A stretch of DNA of 6,421 bases from Gammaproteobacteria bacterium (lineage in GTDB: Bacteria > Pseudomonadota > Gammaproteobacteria > Xanthomonadales > Wenzhouxiangellaceae). Position 1 is the stretch's first letter. Every line of letters starts with the position of its first letter. Positions 1-6,192 of this stretch are shown piece by piece. A program made the position numbers and the translations under genes. The notes under the pieces were generated by a model. That model saw nothing but the letters and a program-made list of their open reading frames with translations, did not search any database and was not told the origin of the DNA. The stretch spans positions 1 to 6,421 of the forward strand of contig PWWM01000006.1 in NCBI GenBank assembly GCA_003561495.1. Direction: 5' to 3'.

Positions 1-1740
1 GACGCGCGCGCCCAGCCCAACAATGCTCGTTTCCACGGCCCGGTTCGCCAGCTCCAGGCCGATTGGATCGCGGAAATGACCCGCCAGGCAATTGTCGATC
101 AACTGGGCGCCGAAGAGGCCTATTCAGGTGGCTACAACGCCTACACGACCATCGACTCCCGACTGCAGCGTGCCGCCGACCAGGCCGTCCGGGATGGTCT
201 ACAGGCCTATGATCGCCGCCATGGCTGGCGCGGCGCCGAGCAACGCCTGCCGCCCGAAGATCTCGAAGAGCTCGGTGTGATTGAGTCGCGTCTTTCGCAG
301 ATTCGGCAAGTGGCCGATCTGATGCCCGCCGTGGTGGTCGAAAGCGGTCCATCGCAGGGTCGACTGATTGCCCGCAATGGTGCAGAGATCATCATTGATA
401 TTGAGGATCTGGGCTGGGCGAGAGCCCACCTGGCGCTGGATGCACTGGGCGCTCGCCCCACGCAAGTCAGTGACGTCATCGAGGTCGGTGATGTCGTCCG
501 GGTCCGCCAGGTCGATGATGGCTGGATCCTGGCCCAGATTCCGGTCGCCGAGGCCAGCCTGGTGTCCATGGATGTCGAAACCGGCGCCATCCTGGCCCTG
601 GTCGGAGGACTGGATTTCGGCCGCAGCCAGTTCAATCGCGCAACCCAGAGTCGACGCCAGCCGGGATCAGCATTCAAGCCGTTCATCTATGCTGCCGCCT
701 TCGACCACGGCTACACTCCGGCTTCGCTGGTCAATGATGCTCCGGTGGTCATTGACGACCCATCCATGGAGCGCACCTGGCGTCCGACCAACTTCAGTCG
801 TCGCTTTCACGGCCCGACGCGCCTGCGCGAGGCCATGATCCACTCGCGCAATCTGGTCAGCGTTCGCCTGTTGATGGGTATGGGGCTGGACTATGCCCGC
901 GACTACATCAGCGATTTTGGCTTTGCCCGAGCGGACCTGCCCAACGGTCCGTCGCTGGCGCTGGGCTCGGCATCCATCACCCCGCTGGATCTGACCGCGG
1001 CCTTTGCCGTCTTTGCCAACGAAGGCCATGCCGTCAAGCCGCAGTTTCTCCATCGGGTCAGTGACGCCGAGGGTCGGATCTTGATCGAGCCGGAGTGGCG
1101 TCCGGTCTGCCGTTCCTGCCCCGAACCATTGGTCACCCGGGATATCGAATCAGTCCCCGGAAATGCCGTCGAGGCGCCTGGCCAGCCGCGCCGGGTCAGG
1201 CTCGGCGAAGCCGAGACCGAGGACCAGTCACCGCCCCTGGTCGGCCCCGTCATTCCCACGGCTGCCGAGCAAGTGATCTCCGCCCAGACCAGTTGGCTGG
1301 TGCATTCCATGCTGGCCGATGTCATCACCTCGGGTACCGGTCGCCGGGCACTGGCGCTCAATCGCTCGGACCTGGCCGGCAAGACCGGCACCACCAACGA
1401 CCTGCGTGACACCTGGTTCGCCGGTTTCGGAGGCGGGATCGCCACCACAGTCTGGGTCGGGATGGATGACAACGAAAGCCTGGGGCGCCAGGAGCAGGGC
1501 GGGCGGACGGCCTTGCCGCTGTGGGTGGACTACATGGCCGTCGCACTGGAAGGCCGGCCGGAAGCCTCCACTTCAGTTCCTGTCGGCCTGGTGCAGGCCT
1601 TGATCAACCCGGAAACCGGGTTGCGCGCTCCCCCGGGCGCCCGGGGCGCGATCCAGGAATGGTTTCACGCCGAGAACCTGCCACCCGTCGAAGCCGGCAG
1701 CGAGAACGGCCGCGGCGAAGATCCCTACGATATTTTCTGA
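1..1740 (+). CDS. mrcA: Penicillin-binding protein 1A, bifunctional peptidoglycan synthase (5' truncated by window edge)
   Basis: Class A PBP1A polymerises lipid II into glycan strands and crosslinks the stem peptides, anchored in the inner membrane with its catalytic domains in the periplasm. The frame is open from base 1; 579 residues are visible, against about 850 in E. coli PBP1A, so the membrane anchor and most of the glycosyltransferase domain lie to the left. The first visible residues (ARFHGP, then AEMTRQ and the GGYNAYTTID stretch) match the linker between the two catalytic domains. An OB-like insert follows at roughly visible residues 110-185. The transpeptidase domain has all three active-site motifs: SAFK with the acylated serine at residue 223, SRN at 282-284 and KTG at 461-463 followed by TTND. 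A C-x2-C pair (370, 373) matches the CPEC of the E. coli protein. The protein ends YDIF, comparable with the short acidic/aromatic end of E. coli PBP1A. The next gene starts 10 bp after the stop with no terminator between, suggesting co-transcription. Identification as PBP1A rather than PBP1B or PBP1C is strong. Confidence 0.96.
   Translation, partial: DARAQPNNARFHGPVRQLQADWIAEMTRQAIVDQLGAEEAYSGGYNAYTTIDSRLQRAADQAVRDGLQAYDRRHGWRGAEQRLPPEDLEELGVIESRLSQIRQVADLMPAVVVESGPSQGRLIARNGAEIIIDIEDLGWARAHLALDALGARPTQVSDVIEVGDVVRVRQVDDGWILAQIPVAEASLVSMDVETGAILALVGGLDFGRSQFNRATQSRRQPGSAFKPFIYAAAFDHGYTPASLVNDAPVVIDDPSMERTWRPTNFSRRFHGPTRLREAMIHSRNLVSVRLLMGMGLDYARDYISDFGFARADLPNGPSLALGSASITPLDLTAAFAVFANEGHAVKPQFLHRVSDAEGRILIEPEWRPVCRSCPEPLVTRDIESVPGNAVEAPGQPRRVRLGEAETEDQSPPLVGPVIPTAAEQVISAQTSWLVHSMLADVITSGTGRRALALNRSDLAGKTGTTNDLRDTWFAGFGGGIATTVWVGMDDNESLGRQEQGGRTALPLWVDYMAVALEGRPEASTSVPVGLVQALINPETGLRAPPGARGAIQEWFHAENLPPVEAGSENGRGEDPYDIF
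1631..1646. repeat. 16-bp perfect GC palindrome inside mrcA
   Basis: CCCCGGGCGCCCGGGG reads identically on both strands. In mRNA it could form a 6-bp all-GC stem with a GCGC loop, about 95 nt before the mrcA stop. There is no U-tract after it, so it is not an intrinsic terminator. It encodes the low-complexity APPGARG stretch and may simply be a product of high GC content. Confidence 0.5.
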
Positions 1741-1750
1741 ACCACCAGCC

Positions 1751-2362
1751 ATGCCAGCACGCAACAGCCAGCGCAATCAGCGCCTGAGACGCGAGATCGC
1801 GGTCGAGGCCGCCCGCATCATCGCCACCGAGGGTCAACGCAACTATCTGGCCGCCAAGCAAAAGGCGGCTGGTCGCATGGGTGCATCGACACGCAATGGC
1901 CTGCCTTCGAACCAGGAAATCGAACAGGCACTGCGGGAGTGGCAGCAGCTCTACGGTGGGTCAGTGCATGATGATCGACTCGACAGCATGCGTCGAGGGG
2001 CCATCGCGGCCATGCGTTTTCTCGATCCGTTCGGGCCTCGATTGATCGGTCCGGTGGCCGAAGGCACCGCCGATCAGTTCTCACGTATCAGCCTGCAGGT
2101 CTTTTCCGAAGATCCCGACGAAGTGGTGCGCTTTCTGATGGAGCACCAGATTCCCTACACCCAGGAGCGGCGCCGCATCCGCTGGCATGATGGCGGTTTC
2201 CGTCACCTGGACGTCCTGTTGGTCGATACCGGCGACTTCCCGGTGGAGTTGATCATGATGATCGGTCGCGATGCCTTGCAACCCCTACCCAGTCCGATTG
2301 ACGGACGCCCCCAGCAACGCATGTCGCTTCACGAGGTCGAGGCGCTGGTCAGTTCCCTTTAG
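1751..2362 (+). CDS. Conserved hypothetical protein, degenerate nucleotidyltransferase-like
   Basis: 203 residues. I recognise the general pattern of a conserved proteobacterial hypothetical family but know of no experimentally assigned function. Residues 8-70 look helical and basic (REIAVEAARII, AAKQKAAGRMG, then LPSNQEIEQALREWQQLY). Residues 80-170 alternate predicted strands and helices: an FGPRLIGPVAEGTA segment (94-107), RISLQVF (112-118), a helix with VVRFLMEHQIPY (125-136), and hydrophobic strands at 153-158 and 164-170. This order recalls the nucleotidyltransferase fold (Gly-Ser/Thr turn, then D-x-D strand), but the acidic pair expected after the turn reads S114 and Q116, so catalysis of the usual kind is doubtful. 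No signal peptide or membrane segment is seen, so it is probably cytoplasmic. The ATG lies 10 bp after the mrcA stop with no Shine-Dalgarno motif, suggesting translational coupling or read-through from mrcA. The last 14 bp overlap the convergent gene on the other strand. The fold assignment is inference; the reading frame itself is well supported. Confidence 0.85.
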   Translation: MPARNSQRNQRLRREIAVEAARIIATEGQRNYLAAKQKAAGRMGASTRNGLPSNQEIEQALREWQQLYGGSVHDDRLDSMRRGAIAAMRFLDPFGPRLIGPVAEGTADQFSRISLQVFSEDPDEVVRFLMEHQIPYTQERRRIRWHDGGFRHLDVLLVDTGDFPVELIMMIGRDALQPLPSPIDGRPQQRMSLHEVEALVSSL

Positions 2363-2582
2363 TCGAAGCCTCGGCCGGTTGGCCGTTGAGCGCCTTGACC
2401 AGCATCTGACGTTCCATGGTCGCATCGGCCCGGCTTGGCAGCTTGACCTGCAAGCGGACATCGCCGGCCAGTCGGATATTGAACTGCCAACCCTCTCCTT
2501 TGTCTGCCTCGAAAATCGAAGACAACAGCACGACCTTGTCCAGGCAGATGGTGAATCCCTGGATGTCATAGGTCCTAGTCAT
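2349..2582 (-). CDS. Small conserved-looking hypothetical protein (77 aa)
   Basis: I do not recognise this gene. I take the start at the ATG 2582-2580 because a GAGGG Shine-Dalgarno motif lies 8 nt upstream (2595-2591), and because the in-frame codons further upstream translate only into an arginine-rich shadow of the lysine tail encoded in the neighbouring frame. The 77-residue product begins MTRTYDIQGFTICLDKVVLL, contains alternating hydrophobic/polar strands (FNIRLAGDVRLQVKL at about 34-48) and a short helix (ATMERQMLVKALNG, 54-67), consistent with a small beta-sheet plus C-terminal helix and no membrane segment. Its start overlaps the stop of the DUF4389 gene by 8 nt (ATGACTAG), the hallmark of translational coupling, so the two are probably made together and may interact. 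Its 3' end overlaps the 3' end of the convergent plus-strand gene by 14 bp. Existence as a gene is supported by RBS, coupling and balanced composition; function is unknown. Confidence 0.78.
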   Translation of the reverse strand: MTRTYDIQGFTICLDKVVLLSSIFEADKGEGWQFNIRLAGDVRLQVKLPSRADATMERQMLVKALNGQPAEASTKGN

Positions 2583-3162
2583 CCCGTCCGCCCTCATCGG
2601 CGTCCCTGGTTGAATCGGTCGATGGTGATTTGTTCTCCGCTTCCTTGACGGCAGACTTCTTTTTACCCGCCTTCTTCTTACCCGCCTTCTTTTTAGCGGC
2701 CTTCTTCTTGCCAGTCTTCTTCTTTCCCGCCTTTTTCTTGGCAGCCTTCTTACCGGCTTTCTTGCCAACGGCCTCTTGCTTGCCGATCGATGTGGGCGTT
2801 TCGGCCTTCGACGCCCCGGCTGCGGAAGATTCCTTGCTACTGGCGGCCGGCCGGCGAGTCGCCGAAGGTGTTGCGCTCGGCTCGTCACTGGGACAATCCA
2901 GATCTTCGAACGGGAATGGGCGACGATTGGCGTTGCCGGTCAGGTAACGGGTGGTCTGCGCATACCAACGAGCCAGATCCTGCCCGAAATCACGAATTCC
3001 GGAAGGCACCTGACCCTTGACCAGCAGCCCGATCCAGCCGAACAGACTGACCACGATCAGCATCGGGGTGGCCACCAGCAACAGCAGAAAAAACAGCAGC
3101 AATGTCGCTCCCTTGATCCAGGAGGCTCGGTTGGACAGTGCCTGTCGGGTTTGCTCGTCCAT
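2575..3162 (-). CDS. DUF4389-type membrane protein with lysine-rich histone-H1-like C-terminal tail
   Basis: 195 residues from the chosen start (MDEQTRQALSNRASWIKG). Residues 19-48 are strongly hydrophobic (LLLFFLLLLVATPMLIVV then FGWIGLLV), enough for a membrane hairpin or one long span. These are followed by a conserved-looking cytosolic segment, FGQDLARWYAQTTRYLTGN (59-77) and RPFPFEDLD (81-89). This order (Trp-containing head, hydrophobic stretch, FGQ-LARY-RYLT, PFPF) is how I recognise DUF4389, a family of unknown function. Residues 91-130 are Ser/Ala/Thr/Pro-rich linker. Residues 134-169 carry 22 lysines in 36 positions in KKKAG-type units like bacterial H1/AlgP-like tails; the last 20 residues are acidic. 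Such tails bind nucleic acid in other proteins; that this one does is inference. In-frame ATGs at 3198 and 3228 would add 12 or 22 residues, but that extension does not look like the family and no RBS precedes any of the three. The stop overlaps the start of the 77-aa gene by 8 nt. Confidence 0.87.
   Translation of the reverse strand: MDEQTRQALSNRASWIKGATLLLFFLLLLVATPMLIVVSLFGWIGLLVKGQVPSGIRDFGQDLARWYAQTTRYLTGNANRRPFPFEDLDCPSDEPSATPSATRRPAASSKESSAAGASKAETPTSIGKQEAVGKKAGKKAAKKKAGKKKTGKKKAAKKKAGKKKAGKKKSAVKEAENKSPSTDSTRDADEGGRDD
2591..2595 (-). promoter_or_regulatory. Ribosome binding site of the 77-aa gene
   Basis: GAGGG on the minus strand, 8 nt before the ATG at 2582, lies inside the last codons of the upstream DUF4389 gene. 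It decides the start of the small gene and supports its translation by ribosomes terminating on the upstream gene. Confidence 0.6.
2656..2763 (-). repeat. Short-period coding repeat for the KKKAG lysine tail
   Basis: Imperfect units of about 15 bp, read on the plus strand as CTTCTTCTTACCCGC-like blocks, encode residues 134-169 of the DUF4389 protein. The units vary between KKKAG, KKKTG and KKKAA and use both AAA and AAG, so the array has diverged at codon level. Gain or loss of a unit would keep the frame. The purine/pyrimidine strand bias is extreme here. Confidence 0.8.
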
Positions 3163-3198
3163 GGCGAAAACCAGTGTGCATTCTCTTGCGCAGCCCAT

Positions 3199-3228
3199 AG
3201 TGTAGCGCGATGGCCCGCGGTTTGACAT
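3199..3228 (-). promoter_or_regulatory. Candidate promoter for the DUF4389 / 77-aa operon
   Basis: On the minus strand, a -35-like ATGTCA (3228-3223, 4 of 6 matches to TTGACA) is followed after 18 nt by a -10-like TACACT (3204-3199, 4 of 6 matches to TATAAT). Transcription would begin near 3192, giving a leader of about 30 nt before the ATG at 3162. It would also place the upstream in-frame ATGs at 3198 and 3228 outside the transcript, which agrees with the start chosen. Prediction by eye only. Confidence 0.35.
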
Positions 3229-3250
3229 TCATGTCCGGTTTAGCCCGAAT
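3222..3250 (+). promoter_or_regulatory. Weak candidate promoter for the lipoprotein gene
   Basis: A perfect TTGACA (3222-3227) is followed after 17 nt by a poor -10 (CCGAAT, 3 of 6). A better -10-like TAGGAT lies at 3255-3260 but is too far from this -35 and has no good -35 of its own. One of the two probably serves the gene at 3291; the sequence does not decide which. Confidence 0.25.
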
Positions 3251-3290
3251 GAGGTAGGATGCAATCTGGAGTCATAGCGGGTGAGACAAC

Positions 3291-4256
3291 ATGTTGTATC
3301 GATCGCTACCGCGAATTTTCCTCGGCTTTCTGGTCCTGACGCTGATCGGCTGTGCCACCTACTACCAGCCACGTTACGGTCAGGACGGGGTCTACTATGA
3401 CGATCCTCGCAGCCACACACGGTCCAGCGTTTACGTCGGCTACTACAACCCGATGTTTTATCCGTACTGGTCACTGGATTACTTTTACTTCAGTCGCCAT
3501 TACCACCCCTACTCGGTTCGAATTCACTACTACGACCCGTGGTATTACCCCTACCCGGGCTGGTACTACGGTTACCGTCCCGGCCCGCGCAGCCATTTCG
3601 CCGTCGGCTGGGGGCGAACCTACTATCCGTGGCATGGCTATGGCTATCACTACTACCGCCCTTGGCGACCACACTATGTCCACTACCCCAAAGAATCACT
3701 GGTCGAGGCACCCCACATCGACCGGGTGCGCCTGATCGATGAACGGATGCGCCACGCCGAACGCCGCGAACGTGCTGCGGCAACCCGGTCTCGCGCTGAA
3801 GGTGTAACCGATCCATCCCGCGCAGTCGCGACCCGGCGCGAAATCCCGCGCGCGACCCGCACCAGTGATCGCCGCGATGCCCGGACTCAGAGAGAGCGTT
3901 CCGACGGCTTACCGACCCGGCCGATCCCGCGCCAGCGACCCCCGGAACAATCCCGTCAGCAAGTGCCCAGAGAGATCGAGCGCTCCGGTGGGCTCGAACC
4001 GCGATCGTCAGAACGGATCAGGTCCGACCGGGGCGCCGGACAACCATCGCGCCGGGCACCGCCGCCACAATCGCCACCGCGGACGCGATCTTCTGGGGAA
4101 TCTGCCCCGTCTCGCCAACAACGCAGTTCGCCACCGCAGAGACGCTCATCCAGCCCACAGCGTCAACGAAGCGGTGAATCGCGAAGCTCGCAACGATCGC
4201 GACGCAGCGAACCCCCGTCCAATCAAAGCGAACGCCGTCTGCGTCGCAGAGATTAG
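3291..4256 (+). CDS. Putative outer-membrane lipoprotein, Tyr-rich then Arg/Ser/Pro-rich
   Basis: 321 residues, not recognised as a named family. The N-terminus is a lipoprotein signal peptide: positive charges at R4 and R8, a hydrophobic core at 9-19, and lipobox LIGC with the lipidated cysteine at 21. Residue +2 is Ala rather than Asp, which by the usual Lol sorting rule points to the outer membrane. Residues 24-132 hold 30 tyrosines together with many Trp, His, Pro and Gly (YYDPWYYPYPGWYYGY). Residues 143-170 may be a charged helix (DRVRLIDERMRHAERRERAA). Residues 171-321 are low-complexity Arg/Ser/Pro/Gln with many RS and SR pairs and are very probably disordered and strongly basic. No enzymatic motif is visible. 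GGGTGAG at 3279-3285, 5 nt before the ATG, is an acceptable RBS. The gene is divergent from the DUF4389 operon and 52 bp upstream of mnmG. Surface or periplasmic structural binding is conceivable but unproven; the lipoprotein call is firm. Confidence 0.88.
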   Translation: MLYRSLPRIFLGFLVLTLIGCATYYQPRYGQDGVYYDDPRSHTRSSVYVGYYNPMFYPYWSLDYFYFSRHYHPYSVRIHYYDPWYYPYPGWYYGYRPGPRSHFAVGWGRTYYPWHGYGYHYYRPWRPHYVHYPKESLVEAPHIDRVRLIDERMRHAERRERAAATRSRAEGVTDPSRAVATRREIPRATRTSDRRDARTQRERSDGLPTRPIPRQRPPEQSRQQVPREIERSGGLEPRSSERIRSDRGAGQPSRRAPPPQSPPRTRSSGESAPSRQQRSSPPQRRSSSPQRQRSGESRSSQRSRRSEPPSNQSERRLRRRD

Positions 4257-4266
4257 GAGCCTGAGG

Positions 4267-4272
4267 TAAAAT
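4267..4272 (+). promoter_or_regulatory. Candidate -10 element for mnmG
   Basis: TAAAAT matches TATAAT at 5 of 6 positions and stands in an AT-rich island between the lipoprotein stop (4256) and the mnmG start (4309). Transcription would start near 4279, leaving a leader of about 30 nt. No good -35 is found 16-19 nt upstream (best GTCGCA at 4243-4248, 3 of 6), so mnmG may also depend on read-through from the lipoprotein gene. Confidence 0.35.
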
Positions 4273-4308
4273 AGTGGTTTGAAATCAGGCCACTGGCTGA
4301 TCTAAATC

Positions 4309-6192
4309 ATGCGCTACCCGGATTCATTCGATGTCATCGTCATCGGCGGCGGCCATGCCGGCACCGAAGCCGCCCTGGCTTCGGCGCGGGTCGGTGCGCG
4401 CACCTTGCTGGTGACCCACAGCATCGACACCATCGGTCAGATGAGCTGCAATCCGGCCATTGGGGGCATTGGCAAGGGCCACCTTGTGCGCGAAATCGAT
4501 GCCCTGGGCGGGGTGATGGCGCGCGCCGCCGACCGGGCGGGAATTCAGTGGCGCACGCTCAATGCACGCAAGGGACCGGCCGTGCGCGCGACGCGTGCAC
4601 AATGCGACCGCTCCCTGTATCGAAACGCGGTGCGCGCGGCGGTCGAAAACCAGGCGGGGCTGACCCTGTTTCAGCAGGCCGTGGATGATTTGCTGGTCAA
4701 GGGCGACCGGGTCATCGGTGTACGCACCGCCATGGGCCTGGAATTCCATGCCCCGACGGTGGTCCTGACCACCGGCACGTTTCTTGGTGGCCGCATTCAT
4801 ATCGGCCTGAACAACCAGGCCGGCGGTCGGGCCGGCGATGCGCCGTCCAATGCGCTGGCCGAGCGCCTTCGTGAACTCCCGTTTACCGTCGGGCGACTCA
4901 AGACCGGCACCCCGCCGCGCCTGGATGGACGCACGATCGACTTTTCCCGGCTGGAAGAACAGCCCGGCGACGCCCCGCGACCGGTGTTTTCGTTCATCGG
5001 CAGCCGCACCGATCATCCCGCCCAGGTCTCGTGCTACATCACCCGAACCTGCCAGGCCACCCACGAGATCATCCGCGCCAACCTGGATCGCTCACCCATG
5101 TACAGCGGCGCCATCGAGGGCTCCGGACCCCGCTATTGCCCGTCGATCGAGGACAAGGTGGTGCGTTTTGCCGACAAGGACTCGCACCAGATCTTTCTCG
5201 AACCGGAGGGACTGCAGGTCAACGAGTGGTATCCCAACGGCATTTCCACCAGCCTGCCTTTCGATGCCCAGATCGAACTGGTGCGCTCCATCCCGGGGCT
5301 GGAAAATGTTCATGTCACCCGACCCGGTTACGCCATCGAGTACGATTTCTTCGATCCCCGTGATCTCAAACCCAACCTGGAAACACGGCATATCGAGGGC
5401 CTGTTTTTCGCCGGCCAGATCAACGGCACCACCGGTTATGAGGAAGCTGCGGCGCAGGGCTTGCTGGCCGGGCTCAATGCCGCCCGCTCAAGCGCCGGAG
5501 AGCGCCCCTGGACGCCATCTCGCGATCAAGCCTACATCGGGGTACTGGTTGATGATCTGATCACCCAGGGCGCCCCTGAGCCCTATCGCATGTTCACCAG
5601 CCGCGCGGAGTTTCGCCTGGTGCTGCGCGAGGACAACGCCGATCTGCGCCTGACCGAAATCGGTCGCGAGCTCGGGCTGATCGACGATGCCCGCTGGCAA
5701 ACGTTCACGACCCGCCGCCGGGCCATTGAGGACGAATTGCAGCGACTGGGGCGCCTGCGGGTTGCCGCCAGCTCCGACCTGGCCCAGCGGATCGCAGACC
5801 AACTGGATGTTCCCGTCAGCAAGGACACCACGGCCGAGGCGCTGCTAAAACGACCGGAAGTCGACTATGCCGGACTGATGGGCATCGAGGGCATGGGTCC
5901 GGGAGTTCAGGCAGAAGATGTTGCCGAGCAGGTCGCTGTCCAGGTGCGCTATGCCGGTTACCTGGATCGCCAGAAAGCCGAAATCGAGCGCCAGCGGCGC
6001 TCGGCCGATCAGGCCATTCCAGCCGATTTCGAATTTACCCAGGTCAAGGGGTTGTCGGCCGAACTCTGCGAGAAGCTGGAACGCTCGCGACCGGCCAATA
6101 TCGACCAGGCCAGCCGCATTCCGGGCATGACCCCGGCCGCCATCTCGCAACTGCTGGTCTACTTGAAGCGCCACCGCAGCGCTGCGGCCTGA
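4309..6192 (+). CDS. mnmG: tRNA uridine-5-carboxymethylaminomethyl(34) synthesis enzyme MnmG (GidA)
   Basis: MnmG is the FAD-dependent partner of the GTPase MnmE; together they install the (carboxymethyl)aminomethyl group on C5 of the wobble uridine U34 in a set of tRNAs, using methylene-tetrahydrofolate and NADH, in the cytoplasm. The 627 residues compare with 629 in E. coli, so the protein is complete. The dinucleotide-binding GGGHAG is at 13-18 after a VIVIGG strand. The conserved CNPAIGGIGKGHLVREIDALGG lies at 47-68 (Cys47), the RLKTGTPPRLDGRTIDF signature at 196-212, CPSIEDKVVRF at 277-287 (Cys277) and AGQINGTTGYEEAAAQG at 368-384. The C-terminal helical domain, known to contact MnmE and tRNA, covers about 547-627 with RYAGYLDRQ, GLSAEL and SRIPGMTPAAISQLL intact. 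No residue expected to be essential is missing. There is no clear Shine-Dalgarno motif before the ATG, but the MRYPDSFDVIVIGGG start fits family length. The usual neighbour rsmG is not seen within the 229 bp downstream. Confidence 0.98.
   Translation: MRYPDSFDVIVIGGGHAGTEAALASARVGARTLLVTHSIDTIGQMSCNPAIGGIGKGHLVREIDALGGVMARAADRAGIQWRTLNARKGPAVRATRAQCDRSLYRNAVRAAVENQAGLTLFQQAVDDLLVKGDRVIGVRTAMGLEFHAPTVVLTTGTFLGGRIHIGLNNQAGGRAGDAPSNALAERLRELPFTVGRLKTGTPPRLDGRTIDFSRLEEQPGDAPRPVFSFIGSRTDHPAQVSCYITRTCQATHEIIRANLDRSPMYSGAIEGSGPRYCPSIEDKVVRFADKDSHQIFLEPEGLQVNEWYPNGISTSLPFDAQIELVRSIPGLENVHVTRPGYAIEYDFFDPRDLKPNLETRHIEGLFFAGQINGTTGYEEAAAQGLLAGLNAARSSAGERPWTPSRDQAYIGVLVDDLITQGAPEPYRMFTSRAEFRLVLREDNADLRLTEIGRELGLIDDARWQTFTTRRRAIEDELQRLGRLRVAASSDLAQRIADQLDVPVSKDTTAEALLKRPEVDYAGLMGIEGMGPGVQAEDVAEQVAVQVRYAGYLDRQKAEIERQRRSADQAIPADFEFTQVKGLSAELCEKLERSRPANIDQASRIPGMTPAAISQLLVYLKRHRSAAA

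Noticed and set aside
1108..1119. C-x2-C pair in the transpeptidase region of PBP1A as a possible novel metal site
   Set aside because: E. coli PBP1A has a comparable CPEC at the matching place, so it is a family feature and not a novelty.
2583..2888. N-terminal arginine-rich extension of the 77-aa gene
   Set aside because: It is the frame-shifted reading of the lysine tail of the DUF4389 gene; the RBS and the 8-nt coupling place the true start at 2582.
2630..2947. Plus-strand frame translating into a phenylalanine/alanine/leucine-rich, membrane-like protein
   Set aside because: It is the antisense reading of the AAA/AAG lysine repeat; the hydrophobic pattern is a by-product of reverse-complemented lysine codons.
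3352..3735. Threonine-rich alternative plus-strand frame inside the lipoprotein gene
   Set aside because: It is the +1 reading of the tyrosine codons (TAC/TAT giving ACN) and has no start signal.
4285..4300. Dyad TCAGGCCA-CTGGCTGA in the mnmG leader as an operator or hairpin
   Set aside because: Only 5 of 8 symmetric positions pair and the strict stem is 4 bp, so chance is sufficient.
4324..5064. 246-residue minus-strand open frame inside mnmG
   Set aside because: It is antisense to the conserved FAD-binding half of MnmG, has no RBS and no recognisable protein pattern; it is a shadow of codon bias.
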